A stretch of DNA of 64,000 nucleotides, from positions 1 to 64,000 of the forward strand of contig FWCC01000064.1 of NCBI GenBank assembly GCA_900169235.1, given 5' to 3'. The position numbers and the translations under genes were made by a program. This stretch comes from Zarea fungicola. Lineage: Eukaryota > Ascomycota > Sordariomycetes > Hypocreales > Cordycipitaceae. Positions within the stretch are counted from its first letter, which is position 1. Each line of letters starts with the position of its first letter. The notes beneath the pieces are model-generated. The model ran no database searches, was not told the origin of the DNA, and saw nothing but the letters and a program-made list of their open reading frames with translations. Of this stretch, positions 32,594 through 44,759 are shown piece after piece.

Positions 32594-35397
32594 ATGGACC
32601 CCAATGATGCGAACGCGGGCTCAACATTTGGCTCCGCGCGCGCCTCCTCTGCCATCCCCTCATCCACCAAATCCACATCGCCGTCTGCCCATAATATCTC
32701 AGACAGTCAGAAATCCACCTCCGTTTCATCTGCAACTATTAGGCGTAGGGCCCCGATCGCTTGCCGCAGGTCAGTCATCCGCCGCCGTGGAACAATAATA
32801 AAATAAAGCTGCGCCCAACTCCCGGGACCCCATGGGCTGACCACTGATTCTTCCATTGCCGTCATCCAGGTGTCGCCGTATGAGAACCAAGTGCATTCAC
32901 GACAGGAATGAACCGCCACCGTGTAAACCCTGCGCCGCAGCTGGCCTAGGAAAGGATGACTGGTGCGTTGCAAAACATTCGCTCATGTGTCGCCTTGCAT
33001 ATTATTGCCAACCAGTGCCAGATGTTGCTAACAAACCGCCCCCCTGCCCGTACAGTGTCTTCCCCGTACGTGGTCAACCAGACCATGATCGCGAATTTCG
33101 CCATCCTCGCACAAGAGCAGAGCGACCAAAGGGGACAGGCAAACGAACAGCAGACTCTCCAGATGTCAATGATGATCCCTGGGAGAGTCTTCCCCCACTT
33201 GAAGACCTCATTGACGGTGTAACCCGTTTTACTAGATACTATTTTCAGCTCGGCTTCATCGCCAAGAAGCAGTATTCAGAAAAATTACGCAGCGATCATC
33301 GCTCATGTAGTTTGTTCTTGCTGCTAAGCATTCTAAGCATTTCTGCTCGCCTGAGCCCTGCTTTGAGGGGTCGGTTTGGCACCGGCGTCAAGGCTTCCGA
33401 CTTTTTCATGGATAAAGCCTCGGAATTGGCATTGGCTGAGATTTATGCCGAGCCAACGTTGGAAAGATGCCAGGCCTTTTACCTCCTCAGTATCGCTCAG
33501 CAGGGAAGCGGCATACGGAACAAGAGCTATGTAAGATGCGCAGTACCACCCCATCGCTGTATATATGGCGCCTCTCAACCCTAACAACGCATGGTAGATC
33601 AACATGGGCATAGCCATCCGCATGGCAAACCTGATGATGCTGCATAGAGAAGAGACATATAAATTGGAGAATCCCACTCCAGATACAATCATCAGAGCCG
33701 AGTCTGCTCGTCGCACGCTGTGGATGCTGCATAGCCAGGACAATCTGCATTCTGGGCCGAATTCCACAGTATCCCTTTTCGCTTCCGACATCACAACCCT
33801 GCTACCCTGCGATGAAGAAGACTTTGCGCACGGCATTGAACCAGCATCAAGAGCCGCCTTGGATGGAACGCAGCCCGCCAAAGACAACCCCACGCTCATC
33901 TCGGACAAGAACCGTTCTCTGTTCGCAACACTCATGCAAATCCATAATCTCTGGGGCACTGTCGGCCGGCGTGTCGCAAAGTGTAGCCGCAGTCTGAAAC
34001 CATGGGATGCAAATAGTCAGTTTTCGAGAATGCTTACCAACTTGAACGAATGGGAGGCCGCACTTCCAGCCAGGCACTTGTTTAGTACCAACCTGTTACG
34101 ACGATACAAGGACGCAGGGGAAGATCTAGCATACTTGTGCGTCACGATGATGACGAGACTATGCAACATTGTGCTGCGTCGCCCTTATTTGGTTGATGTG
34201 ATACAGCGAAACGCCAGAGAACCGAGACAAAGAGAATTCTTCGAACGCATGTCCTTGGACCTGTTTCGCAACGTTCGCGGGCTCTACGAACAGATCGACG
34301 CCCAATTTAGCGACCGTACGCCAGATGAGAGTGTCGGTGCGCAAATTGCGTCTTTCTGTGTGTACAGCTGTGGCCTTTTTTCTTCATATCTCTGCAAATA
34401 CCCTTCCATTTGCCCTGACAAGTCTATAGCGGATGCTGGACCCACAATGTTGGCCAAAACAATCAATATCCTTAACGAATGCAAAGAGGTTTGGCCGCTG
34501 GCCTCACGCTGGGCTGACGCTCTTGAAAAGTTCTCACACCATCCAACATCAGTGCCGCTACCAACCGACGGAAGCATGGACGATGGTAAGGATCCTATAC
34601 CTCGAGCGTTTCGCTCTCTTCCCCCACCAATTTCACAATCTCCAGCCTCTGCAGCCGCCGCCGCCGCCATGCCAGATCGAGCTTTGCCCCTCCCTGGCAC
34701 ACAGCCGCCGTCAGCACCGCCAACTAGAACCAACTCGCCTCGAAATGTCCCCGTACACAACGCTGTCGCTTCTACTCCTCAGATGGCACCGCCAATGGCA
34801 CATTATTACACAACCCAGATGAATCATGCACATTCTCCAGGAGCACCCCACCTCCAACACTCCAAGCACTTGCCCTTGGCTTCATACCAGCCAAATCAGT
34901 CGCCCCAGCAGTCACAGCCGTCACAGTTCATACAGCCATCTCAGCATAACTCTGGCAACGAACAGCATCACATAACGCCGCATCATGAGTTGCACCAACC
35001 AGCATCGCTGCAGCCAATGGCGGGCGACTCATCTTATCATGCCTCGGCTACTCAGAAGAATCACCTGCCAAGCATTCCCACTGGCTCACCTTCCCAACAT
35101 GTCGACTCCATCTTCTGGGCCTCGACCCCGGTGCACGCCCAACAACCGCTCCGTACGAACATTAGCCGCCATCAACCTGAGGAGAACAGCATACAAATTA
35201 CCGCATTCGACCATGACCTTCAGCAAGGGTTTACGCCAAGTCCCGGCATGAGCCAGGAACAGCTCCTGTATTACCAACAAACGAGTTCTCTTAGTGACGG
35301 CTTCGAGGGAGAATTGGGTTGTTACATGGGCGCTCCCACGAACGATAATGGTGACGGGTTGCCATCCGCACAATGGCCACTAACCATGTTTCAATAG
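32594..35397 (+). CDS. Zn2Cys6 transcription factor with Fungal_trans domain
   Basis: Nuclear transcription regulator of 847 aa. Four exons: 32594-32769, 32870-32962, 33056-33530 and 33598-35397; introns of 100, 93 and 67 nt, each with GT/AG ends. The zinc cluster is built across two introns: APIACRRCRRMRTKC, then PPPCKPCAAAGLGKDDC, followed by VFPVRGQPDHDREFRHPR (about residues 53-110). The Fungal_trans middle homology region runs from about 140 to 420, with the typical SIAQQGSGIRNKSYINMGIAIRMA and RRTLWMLHSQD stretch. The last 280 residues are Pro/Gln/His-rich and probably an activation region. The target pathway cannot be told from sequence. It is convergent with importin beta and divergent from rec8, so the context gives no clue. 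Confidence 0.9.
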
Positions 35398-36349
35398 TAC
35401 GATACCCCTCGAGGAGATTAGTCGGGTTGATAGGAAATCTACAAATTATATGCCGGAGGGCGGGGGGGCGACAATGAGATCACTTGATTCTCTAGCCTAA
35501 AATATCTGCTTGTTTTCTTGTTTCCATTTTTCGCTGGTTCCTTGAATTCCGGCGTGCCAAGACGTGGAAAATATCATTGGCAAATGCTTCTCCCATTCAT
35601 CTCCTCGTAGTAACCGAACCCCCTTTCCTCGTCCTCATATGTATCCCGAAAAACAAGAAACAAAAGCGCGGCAACAAGATAAACTCCACAAGACTTTTTC
35701 AGCAGTCCAGATATCCATTCATCCACCGAGTGATAACAAGGGTTAAAAGGGGGGCCTAACAGAAGCTTGGAAAGGATATTAAAAAGAAATTAAGGAAACA
35801 AAAAGGGACGTCTTTGTGTGTGTGAACAACCAGCGTTAAAAACAAGGAAAAATTACGTCAATTGTCCAGCCGCCAGTACTCCCTAAACTCTCTTTTGATA
35901 TCCTTCTCTCTACATGACTTTTTAAAACTGTCGCCCATCGACTTCATCTTTTGTGCCATAAAAAAACTCCGGAAGCGTGGGCAGACATACATGAAACCAT
36001 CTCTATTCCTTCCAAAACAATGCGAAACTTTGCACTAAAAACCAGATAATAAAAAAAGCTTGGGGGATGGGAAGTGCAAGGGAAAAAGAAAGGGGAAATT
36101 TGTGTCTGTATTTGGGGAAAGAATAAAATTCTAATGGCGTGACTAATATGTAATGAGATAGGTATTGGTGATGCGTCGTGACAACGGGGGTATTGCTTGA
36201 AGGGAAATGTTGTGTCAAAAGGGATCTATATACACGTGAAAGGCGTGGCGATCGTGGGCAATGCAGTGGTGTGGGATAGGGGACGGGGGGTGGGAAGGGA
36301 TTTGTCGATTGTCATCCTGAGCAAAGTCTGTAATGACGTTTGCAGCGTC
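35398..36349. other. Convergent 3' intergenic region
   Basis: Between the 3' ends of the Zn2Cys6 and importin beta genes. AT-rich with several A runs. Short open frames show no recognisable product. Confidence 0.55.
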
Positions 36350-39300
36350 TTAAGAGGACATGGCAGTCTGGCCGCCAGCAGCAAGTTGACGCTTGACTTG
36401 CTCACGAGCCCAGCGAGCAGTCTCGATGGTGCGAGGAGAGAAGTCGCGGTTGGTCTTGGTCTCCTTGATCATGGTGGTGACCCAGTTCTGACGGAAGGCA
36501 TCAATAAGTTCACCATTGGGGTAGGCGTCTGCAAGATCACTATTCAAAGGTTAGCCATATGCCTCCAGACAAGACATGCCGGAATCACTTACCCAATAAC
36601 ACCCATGCACGAACGCAGAAGGCCTTCACTCTTGGTTGAGTCGCTAGCAATCAAGCCGAGAAGTTGGAAAATGGTAGGGACAAATTGCTGGAGAGCTTGG
36701 GCTAGGAAGGGGAGTTAGCATGTAGGTAAACCGAACAAGGCGGATGGAAACATACTCTTCTCGCTGGACTTCATGGCACCAATGATGCCACCCCAGGCAT
36801 CCATGATACCCTCACGGAGAGAGATGACATAGTCAAACATTTCGTACGAGTTTTCAGGGGTGGCCGAAACGGTGGCAGCCTGCTCCAGAACTTGTGCAAC
36901 AACGGAAAGATATGTCTCAAAGTGGCCGGTAATAGCGGCGGCAATGTCACCGAAGCACTGGAGAATTGCAGGCTTGAATTGGTTGCCAAGAGTTTGGCTC
37001 TGTAGACTTATTAGCATACTGATATAAAGCAAGGTGGACAATTTACGTACTCTCAGGTTGTTGAGCAGATAGTTCATAAAGTTGTCGCAGTATGGCTGGC
37101 TCTGCTGGCCCAAGGATCTGGTGATGTCGCTGACAAGGCCAATAGCCATGGAGCAGAGACTGGCCTCTTCTTGGTTGGCAAGAGCATTGTAGAGGAAGGG
37201 AGAAAACGCTTCCATGTATTTCACAAAGTCCTCCTCCATGGCAGTGGAGAGCGCGCTGATGACGGCGAAGACAGCCTCCGGAACACTTGACTTGCCGCTG
37301 GCAGTGCTGAGAATCTGGAGCAGCGCTTGCATAATGCGATCACCCTGGGGAATGATTTCCTTTTCCAGCCTGGTAACAATGGCTTGCAGAACAGTGCACA
37401 AGCTGTTCTGCATTTCTTCCAGTGTAATCTTGTCCTCTACGCTAACGACCTGCTGTTGCAGGGGGACGGTCTCTTCCAAACGCTTAATGATGATGTCAGA
37501 TAGTGAGGCAGTGGACTGCATGCTTTCCGTAGCAGAATTCTGAACAAAAACGTTTAGGACTTCATAAGCGGCCGTCCGGACCGAGGATTCTGCGTCCTGG
37601 CGAGATGTGATTTCAAGGAGAGAGTGGACGGCATTGTTGAAATGAGGCGTGATGGCGTTAGAGGCGACACCAAAATCACCAGCAAAACGCTCTGCAAGGT
37701 TCATAAGAGCCCAGCAGCAGGAGGGAGCCATCTTGGCACTGCTCAGAAGACCTTTGAAAAGAGATTCGATGAGAGTGGGTAGGTGCTGTTGAGGGTCGAT
37801 GGCCTCGGAGCAAGCCTCGGTAACACGTCCTAGGGCATACGCAGTGGAATCTCTCACCTGGAGAGACTGGTCATCCATCATGGTGATAAGAATGGGAAGG
37901 GCCTGCTTCACAATGGGATCGAGGACCTTCTCATCAGGGCCCTCCATAATAGCACCGAAGGCGGAGACGGCAGCATCACGGTTGTGCCAATCATCCGAAC
38001 GGATGTTGCCTTCAACAAACTGCAGGACAGGTGCGATGATGGTAGCGCCGACAGCCTGTGCGTACAGCTGCAGACACTGGTAGGCGGCGCGAGACAGGTT
38101 GTACTCGTCGTCGGTAGCGTCCTCATCCTGTTTGGTCAAAAGCTGGAGGAGAACAGGAATGACCTCGTTTGCGGCAACACGGGCGAAGTTGTAGAATGGG
38201 CGAGCCTGGTCAGAGGTCTCGACTTGGGCATTGTCATCCTCGATGGAGATTTCCTCCTCGCAGACGGTGCTCCAGAATTCGACGGCGAGCTTGGCAACGT
38301 CTTCATCTTCAGACTTCATGCCGAGAATGGTGAGGCCAAAGAGAGCCTTCTCCATGTAGAATCGCATGTTCTCGTAGTAGAGAGCCATGATTCTGTTGAG
38401 ACAGCCAAAGGCGCCTTGCTGAATGCGGGAGTCCGGGGCTTGGGTGGCCTCGCAGATAACCTGCATGATGTAATTTCGTTCGCCTTCATGCTTGAAGTTG
38501 TTGTGGACGAATTCGAGAGAGTCGCTGAGGGCGGTGATGGCGGCAAGTCGGACCTCGAGGTTGGCCTCCTCCTTGCGGGCGCCCTGCACAACGGCGGTGA
38601 GGATAGCATTGGAGTGCTGGCCAAGAGATAGGCGGAGCTCCTGGTCTTGACTTTCGCAGATGTAGCCGATGGTTGTGAGGGAAGCCTGTTTTTGGTGATC
38701 GGCACCCTCGCTAATGTTCTTGACAAGTGACGGCATAAGCTCGGCCCACTCGTTTCGGGGCAGCTCGATGGCGGCGATGGAGGAGATGACTTGTGCGGAG
38801 GCGTTGCCAGCCTGTGCGTTGGAGGACGCGAGGGTCTGGAGCGTCAGCTCCTTGACACGAGTCTTGGTCTCATTGTCTGTTTGCTGGAGCCACTTGGCCT
38901 GAAGCTCCTGATGCCGGGCAAAGTCTCTGGTTGTGAAGGCGTTCTTGAGGGCGATACCGGCAGCGGCTCGGATGGAGCCCTCTGCCTGCTCGTTGGCGAG
39001 TTCCTGGACGAGGGTCGCGAGGTAGAGAGGCTGTAGGGAGCGGTGAGCATGTGACTGGAGACGGGCCCTGCGTGCGGCGTGCACTTTTGAGGGGTACATG
39101 GGCGATGTCTACTTACAAAGTTGCTCTCAGCAGCTTGGGTGAGTTGCTGCTCGGCCGCACTTCTCAGTGTCGCGTCTAGTTGGAGGAGAGGGGGTCAGCA
39201 GGGTTGTCACCAATGCTGAGCAGGCTTCAAAAAGCTTGGACTTGATGGTGGCCAAGGGGCGTTGGTGGTGCGTTTTTGCACCGTGGAGGGGGAACAACAT

Positions 39301-39351
39301 ACCGGGCGACAGCGAGTTGGCGAGCACCTGGTTAATTTCTGCGCTCGACAT
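36350..39351 (-). CDS. kap95: Importin subunit beta-1 (Kap95)
   Basis: HEAT-repeat nuclear import receptor that works with importin alpha and is released by Ran-GTP at the nuclear pore. Six exons: 39351-39303, 39175-39117, 39030-37051, 36999-36756, 36701-36593 and 36539-36350. Introns are 127, 86, 51, 54 and 53 nt. The product is 876 aa, close to yeast Kap95. The N-terminus MSSAEINQVLANSLSP joins DATLRSAAEQQL, the Ran-binding importin N-domain, then PLYLATLVQEL. HEAT repeats run to the end. The acidic loop before repeat 8 region is seen as KQDEDATDDEYNLSRAAYQC (about 340-360). The Trp-containing block DDWHNRDAAVSAFGAI follows. Good CTAAC branch sites support the last three introns. Confidence 0.96.
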
Positions 39352-41383
39352 GGTTATAATGTGTGAGAAAATCAGTCATGCGGCTTCAAAGAGATCCTCT
39401 ATTCCGGTACACTGGAGAGGAGAGAAAGGAATGGATGGCAAAAGGGCAGATGGAAAATGAAGGAAGCAGAAAAAAAGAGAATGGGACACCAAAAGCGGAA
39501 CGGGGGGGTGGTTGATGGTGCAGAAAAGGCAATGAGCATAGGTAGGTGCCAAAGGCAGCACCAGATTCAGCGGTGCGCGGCTTGGAGGGGGGGGGAGAGA
39601 ATCGGCGCAGAGCGTATCTGTAGGGGGGGAGGAAAACGGGGAGGTACTTTGAAGGCTGAGCGGTTTTGGTGCACCGTGGGTAGGTGGAGTTCACATGAGG
39701 CAAGTACCGTTTCAACCGGCAGCTCCAAGCTGCCCTTGAAAAAGACGAGATAGGGGAGCTGCTACACATTATAGGGGGCCGCTTGGTGCTTCTACGGGGC
39801 TGTTACAGTGCATCTAATTCATGGGGCCGCTGACATGCCTAAACAGAAGGCAATAGAAGCCCAGGCGGGCAGAAAACCTTGTTTCCTCTCCCCCTCTCAG
39901 GCCCAGGCTGTGTTTAATGGGGCGTCGCGTAGGAAACGTTGAACCAAGTGTGCGGGCAGGCCAAATTACGAGCTGAAAGAAGCATATAAAGCCGGCCAGT
40001 GGGAAATAAAGCTACCGGTTGTCATCAGCACGTAGATAGACGAGCTGCAAACCCTAGAACAAGAGCCGTGGTTTGTTTAAGAGGTCTCCTTAATTTGGGG
40101 TAATTTAGCTTTCAGCAGCTCCTTTGGAAATGAGGCAGCAACCGTAACGCTGGCACTATCCAGAATTCTGCAGGTGTGTGTACCTTGTACCTGAGGTGCC
40201 AATCGCCGGTACAGGCCTTGGTAGGTACCTATTTTAATTAGTATGGTATTTTGCTACTGTACCATAATAAGCAAGAAGCCATTTTTGCTTATTTTTGGTA
40301 GGGGCCAAAAGTCCAAATTGTCCCGTGGCGCAGGGGGTCATCCAAACAGGATACAGGGCAGCACACCTACAAGGCACCCTTCTGAACGGAGCATCTTTCG
40401 CTCTATTGACCAAAGGCGACGCTCCGGCTTTGTTAGTTGGCGACCCTGCCGAGATCTACGATGCAGTAATGCATGGCAAACTTTACCTCATCCCTTTCAA
40501 GTGCCAAGTTGAAATGCCGCGGCTCTCCTATCGTTTCTTTGTTTTCTTTTGGAAATTACAAAGTCAACAATCAATGAGGGGCACAGCGGGACTTTCTCCT
40601 AGCAACCAAATGTCACAAAGCTTAGGGCCTGCAATAAGACACAGCAGCGCACACGCTCACCCTCGCACTGTATGTCTACTGTCCAGTGATGTGCAGTGGT
40701 CTGGGCAGTGCAGCGCTGGGCCACTGGCAGTGTGTACAGGAGTCAGGTGGAGAGGACCAAAATCACACAGTGAGAGTGGAAAACGCCACAGTACGAAAAC
40801 GCACAAGCGGCCTTCGGCAAGGGTCCAGTGCTGAAGCGGGGGAGAACATGGGAGGAGGTACACAGTGCGTTAACTGTGCACTCTCATGCAGTATTAATGA
40901 TCCGGTTAGTGCTGTGCTCAGTTGTGAAACCTCTATGCACGGTGCATTTATGTAGGTGCTGCATTACGGTGTGCTTTCTGTAGGTACAGTATATGCATAT
41001 GTATCTCCTGTGGCCGACGTCAACCAAGCCATTTCAGCATACAGCATACAGCTATAGAAATACCGCAGCCACAATCTCGGGAACCGACGAATCAACAAAT
41101 TATTAGTATTATTATTAGTATTAGTTATTAGTATTATTAATATTGGAAAATTCATCTCATTGAAAATCAATCTGCTTACGTCGCATTGCGTTCAGTAGTA
41201 GCCAGTTTCATATCCAATCTGTTGGCGAATGACATCAGCAGAATTCAAAGAGCAGCTGTGTGCCCTACAACACCGAGCAGAGCTCTTCTTGTCAACAAGC
41301 CTCACCAACTCTCCGTTGTAACAGCCTTACCCCATTGCTAATCAACTTACTCTGTAGTCAACGCAGAGAATAACGCAGCATCG
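39352..41383. other. Promoter of kap95 and AT-rich spacer
   Basis: The first part is G-rich on the plus strand (CT-rich leader of kap95 read on the minus strand). From about 40 kb it becomes AT-rich. Open frames at 40.2-40.9 kb lack an ATG or any recognisable domain. A TTATTAG-rich simple repeat is at 41098-41145. Confidence 0.5.
41098..41145. repeat. ATT/AGT simple repeat
   Basis: Low-complexity tract of ATTATTAGT-type units at the edge of the small Cys-rich gene cluster. Confidence 0.8.
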
Positions 41384-41854
41384 TCATGCGCTGTACGGTG
41401 GGGGCGAATCTCCACGGCCTTCCTCCAGCGCCTCCTCCTCATCGTTTCGCCAGTCTTCCCATTCATCTTCTCCCCGCTGTTCAAGATCCTCCAGTTCTGT
41501 GTTCTCATGCTCCTCCATACCTTCCGCTTCCTCCATCTCATCGAATGCTTCCAACTCCCTGACAGACTCCAGCAACGAATCTATTTCCAAGGCTATCCCA
41601 CTCACGGAGTGCAGTTGCCTCGCCGTCTCTCTCAGCATCCACTCCAAACGGCCAGATTCATTCGTCACCAGGACCCATGCGTTGCTTTCTTTGCAGCGTT
41701 GACAAGGTTCCCTGAGAGTGAAGTAATGGGTGATTAGCTCAGTGAACACGTCGCATTCGCCTTCGCAGTCTCGCCCCCATGGCAGCTCCTCCCAACATAT
41801 GTCGTAGTAGTGTGTGCAGACGAATGTATATCGATAGTAACTCTTCTTGCACAT
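41384..41854 (-). CDS. Small Cys-rich protein A, acidic tail
   Basis: 156 codons from the ATG of MCKKSYY; the frame is open further upstream only from a GTG. I do not know a function. Cysteines are at MC, CTH (residues about 13-15), DIC, RDCEGEC, and a CxxC (PCQRC) near residue 52. After the CxxC comes W-V-L-V-T-N-x-x-G-x-x-x-W, which matches the same block in the second gene of this cluster. The last 60 residues are very acidic (EEAEGMEEHENTELEDLEQ), ending PPPYSA. The spacing of Cys and His suggests a structural zinc site (inference). No signal peptide is visible, so it is likely intracellular. It is the first of four same-strand genes of this shape in 3.4 kb. Confidence 0.6.
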   Translation of the reverse strand: MCKKSYYRYTFVCTHYYDICWEELPWGRDCEGECDVFTELITHYFTLREPCQRCKESNAWVLVTNESGRLEWMLRETARQLHSVSGIALEIDSLLESVRELEAFDEMEEAEGMEEHENTELEDLEQRGEDEWEDWRNDEEEALEEGRGDSPPPYSA

Positions 41855-42464
41855 GATTGCCTCTATCACTTCAAGTGAGGCAAGCCCTCTTTCTGTCTTT
41901 TCCTTTTGTCTTCTTTTGGCAAAATTCCTCCCAAGTACCACGTCGGACCTGGAAGACTACTATGCCCGCAAATGAGAAATGCGTTGCGGCAGTCGACTGC
42001 TTGGTAGAAATGTAATAACACTGGAAATCTGAGCAGTTAATTCTCAAACGATATAGAACATAAATCTTTTTGGAACATCCCCATAGCCTCGCTGCATCCT
42101 ATTTATACTACCGATAAAGGCGCACATTGAACGTTGTAAACGTGAGTACCGCGTATCTACAGTGCCACAGGAAGCTGCGGCCAGTGGCTCAAATCATAGC
42201 CTAGCTGTGCAGTACCACTTTGAATATATGCGTGCTACTAATAGATTTCGGGTTTACTGTACTATTGAATCTTCAGCTTTCAAACGTTGGCTGCCAGCAT
42301 GGCAGGTCGTACAACAGATGATGGACAATAGCCTAGTTGCAGTAAGCCTCGCACCCAATCACAATAAGATACAAAGATACCTCACAATCCTATTAACACA
42401 CTAGTGAAGCTTCGAAATTTTCGATGGAAACATGACTTTGTAGTATTCCTGTGTCTGTTTTATT

Positions 42465-42817
42465 TCATCTGAAATTCCATAAATTACCTATGCTCTCTCT
42501 GAGTGATTTCGGTGATTTACCGTTCAGTGATGTCTTATCATGTATAGCTGCGTCCGTCGCCGAGAGGAGGGGCACCCATTTCTTGTGCACCCCGTCCTGG
42601 TTAATAATCAGGTACCACAGCTTGGTGTCGCGGCAGGTACTGCAAGGATCTGGGCTTTCTGCCTCTTTGTCCTGCCACTTTAGTTTCGTGGGCAGACAAC
42701 CTCTCCCACACCGGCACCCAGGGAAATGGGGCAGGGCGGACCGACACGAAGTACCGGATTCTTGGACCGGTGGCCGCATAGAGTGTGGTTGATATAGAGA
42801 CGAGTTGCTTCGCACAT
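42465..42817 (-). CDS. Small Cys-rich protein B, intron or frameshift
   Basis: Starts ATG TGC (MCEATRLYINHTLCGHRSKNP), the same MC...CGH opening as the other genes in the cluster, but this frame stops after 45 codons. The related C-terminal part lies in another frame: PCSTCRDTKLWYLIINQDG, then a Trp, matching protein A. An 83-nt intron, about 42754-42672 (GTACTT...GTGGCAG, with ACTAAAG as a weak branch site), would join the frames exactly and give about 89 aa ending GNLWNFR. If it is not spliced, the gene carries a frameshift. The donor is non-ideal, so the choice is open. Function unknown; likely zinc-binding by Cys/His spacing. Confidence 0.45.
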
Positions 42818-43245
42818 TTCGATTTGATTTGTTGTAGTGAGTGTCGTTCTGGATGACTTGTAAGTCTTTCCGTTGAGAATGAAGATGATGGCTGCTGTTG
42901 TGAGGAAAATTTATTTGACCATGGAGTTATTAGGTGTTTAGATATGCTCATCTTTATCCAGCGCCATATCATTCTTTCCCCTTCGCCAAGCCGAGTTGAA
43001 ACACTACAGTGTCTTCTTGTTTCCTTTGACGGATATGTGCACAAAAAGGCTCAGAAAAATGCTGCTTCTAAGAGAAGAAAATGACAAAGGAATGAAACGA
43101 AAAGCTTAATTAAACAATAAAAAAGAGGACGTTATCTTAACAAAAGGAAATAAAGCCCAAAAGCCGCTTGCTCTTGGTTGTGGGCGACAAATCAACTGTG
43201 CTTGGCTCGTCTTTTGACACCTTGTAAAGGCAAAGACAGCCGGAC

Positions 43246-43443
43246 TCAAGCAGCCTTCGCTTTCCTGCAACTTTCGCACTTGTAGAACTGGGGAGTATAG
43301 ATTGACCTAGGCAAAGGCAACAGATATCTAGACTGGAAGCATATAGTCCAGCCTATTGCCCAGTCACATCTCCTGTTACTGATAGTGGGCTGGTTCAAGT
43401 GGCCGCAATTGTACCTTGTGCAGTCCCCGATTCTACCGCTCAT
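43246..43443 (-). CDS. Small Cys-rich protein C
   Basis: 65 codons from an ATG, MSGRIGDCTRYNCGHLNQP. Cys at DC, CGH, RRC, TIC and a C-terminal CxxC (KCESCRKAKAA) follow the cluster pattern: C, about 4 residues, CGH, two single Cys, then CxxC. It lacks the acidic or basic tail of its neighbours. No intron, signal peptide or membrane segment is visible. The short length alone would not justify a call. The shared Cys/His order and the common strand with three neighbours do so moderately. It could be a truncated copy. Confidence 0.4.
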   Translation of the reverse strand: MSGRIGDCTRYNCGHLNQPTISNRRCDWAIGWTICFQSRYLLPLPRSIYTPQFYKCESCRKAKAA

Positions 43444-44504
43444 ATTTTCTGTACTGTCTCCTTTACTTATGGAATTATCTTCCGTTAAGTTGATATGCTA
43501 CAGTCAGGTGCCTGGTGGGGTACTGCTGTTTTATTCATATGGAAGACGGTGACATTTCCAGTATTGGAGGGCTTCTCCTAGAGCTATCTGCCATTCAGAC
43601 AGTCTTGGTATTAATATGCGTTTTAATGAATATCATGAAGTAAAACGCTTTGATTAAGCTACATTGTCATACTCGGTTGGTCATTGGGATGTAAACGGAA
43701 CGAAAGTGTTAGAAAACGCCTTTGTTGCGTTCACAGAGCCCGTTTTGGTAGCGTGAAAGCCTCGCTTATTGTAGGCATCAGAGAAGCGAGTCCTTTAATT
43801 CGCGGCAGTGGAATAATAATATTCTTTCATGCTTGAAACCGAACAGAGAAACATGGCGAACTCGCACACTTTTGCATCTCGGCATTTCTGCTCCTAGCTA
43901 GCCACGTTCATTCTTTGTCCTCCCATGCGTCAACTTGAGCATGAAACATGCCTTACCCAGTTAAAATACCTCTTTTACTCTGGACCAACAAAGAAAAATT
44001 CCATTATGAGCCTATTTGCGTCGTTCTGCAACATTCCATTCTAATATTCCTTTTATGAGGTTGATTTGACAGCTGTTATTCTGTAATGCGGCATCGCTAC
44101 TACTGGCCACCGACGTAAACGTAGGCGCTAAGTTAATTACTTTTAATTCATTCAGCAGCATCATGTCGAGGCGTTGAGAGAATCATAGACTGATGGCCTA
44201 GTACCGTGCAATATGGTGGATGAGGTTCCGAGGTTTCGCAAGTGAGTCTTTCTAGACCCCCCTCGGGGACGCCTGCTGTCGTGTTGATGAGAAATTCGAA
44301 GACCGGAGTTATTGCCAGGCTAAGCGCCAGTCCGAGTGCCAATTTGGATATTGGTTTGACTATTTGGCTTGTTTAAGGAGACAATACCGCACACGAAAAG
44401 ATCTAAAGAAACAAAAGAATAAACCCTTCATGTGAGGCACTACTTGAAACTAAACTAAATGATATGGATATCGTATCCGAATGATGATGTTTACGACAAG
44501 TCTC

Positions 44505-44759
44505 TCAGCGTCGCTTTGCCTTTGAGGCTCCGCCCGTTGAATTTCGCCCCTGTTCAGGTGCACCACCCTTCTCCATCTCCATGAGTCGCTTTCCCGCGCA
44601 ATTTGGACACGGGAATGCTCTGGTGATCTGCGCCATACACTCCCGCTTGATAACGATTTTGCAGGACTTGCAGTCTTTGGGATGGGGTACGAGGCTTGTC
44701 CAGGCCATCTCAATGCAGCCACAGTCAAACTTCACCTGCGAATACACTTCTTTACACAT
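44505..44759 (-). CDS. Small Cys-rich protein D
   Basis: 84 codons from ATG TGT (MCKEVYSQVKFDCGC). It has MC, CGC at about residues 13-15, CKSC near 30-33, a Cys at REC, and CPNC near 50-53, then a basic Gly/Lys tail ending SKAKRR. The order MC, CGC, Cys pair, CxxC is that of the other three genes. Eight to nine cysteines in 84 residues could bind two zinc ions (inference). The first codons are in good register and the stop is followed by an AT-rich 3' flank. I recognise no named family. Confidence 0.5.
   Translation of the reverse strand: MCKEVYSQVKFDCGCIEMAWTSLVPHPKDCKSCKIVIKRECMAQITRAFPCPNCAGKRLMEMEKGGAPEQGRNSTGGASKAKRR

Noticed and set aside
40295..40834. 179-codon frame upstream of the Cys-rich cluster
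   Set aside because: No ATG at its start and no recognisable protein.
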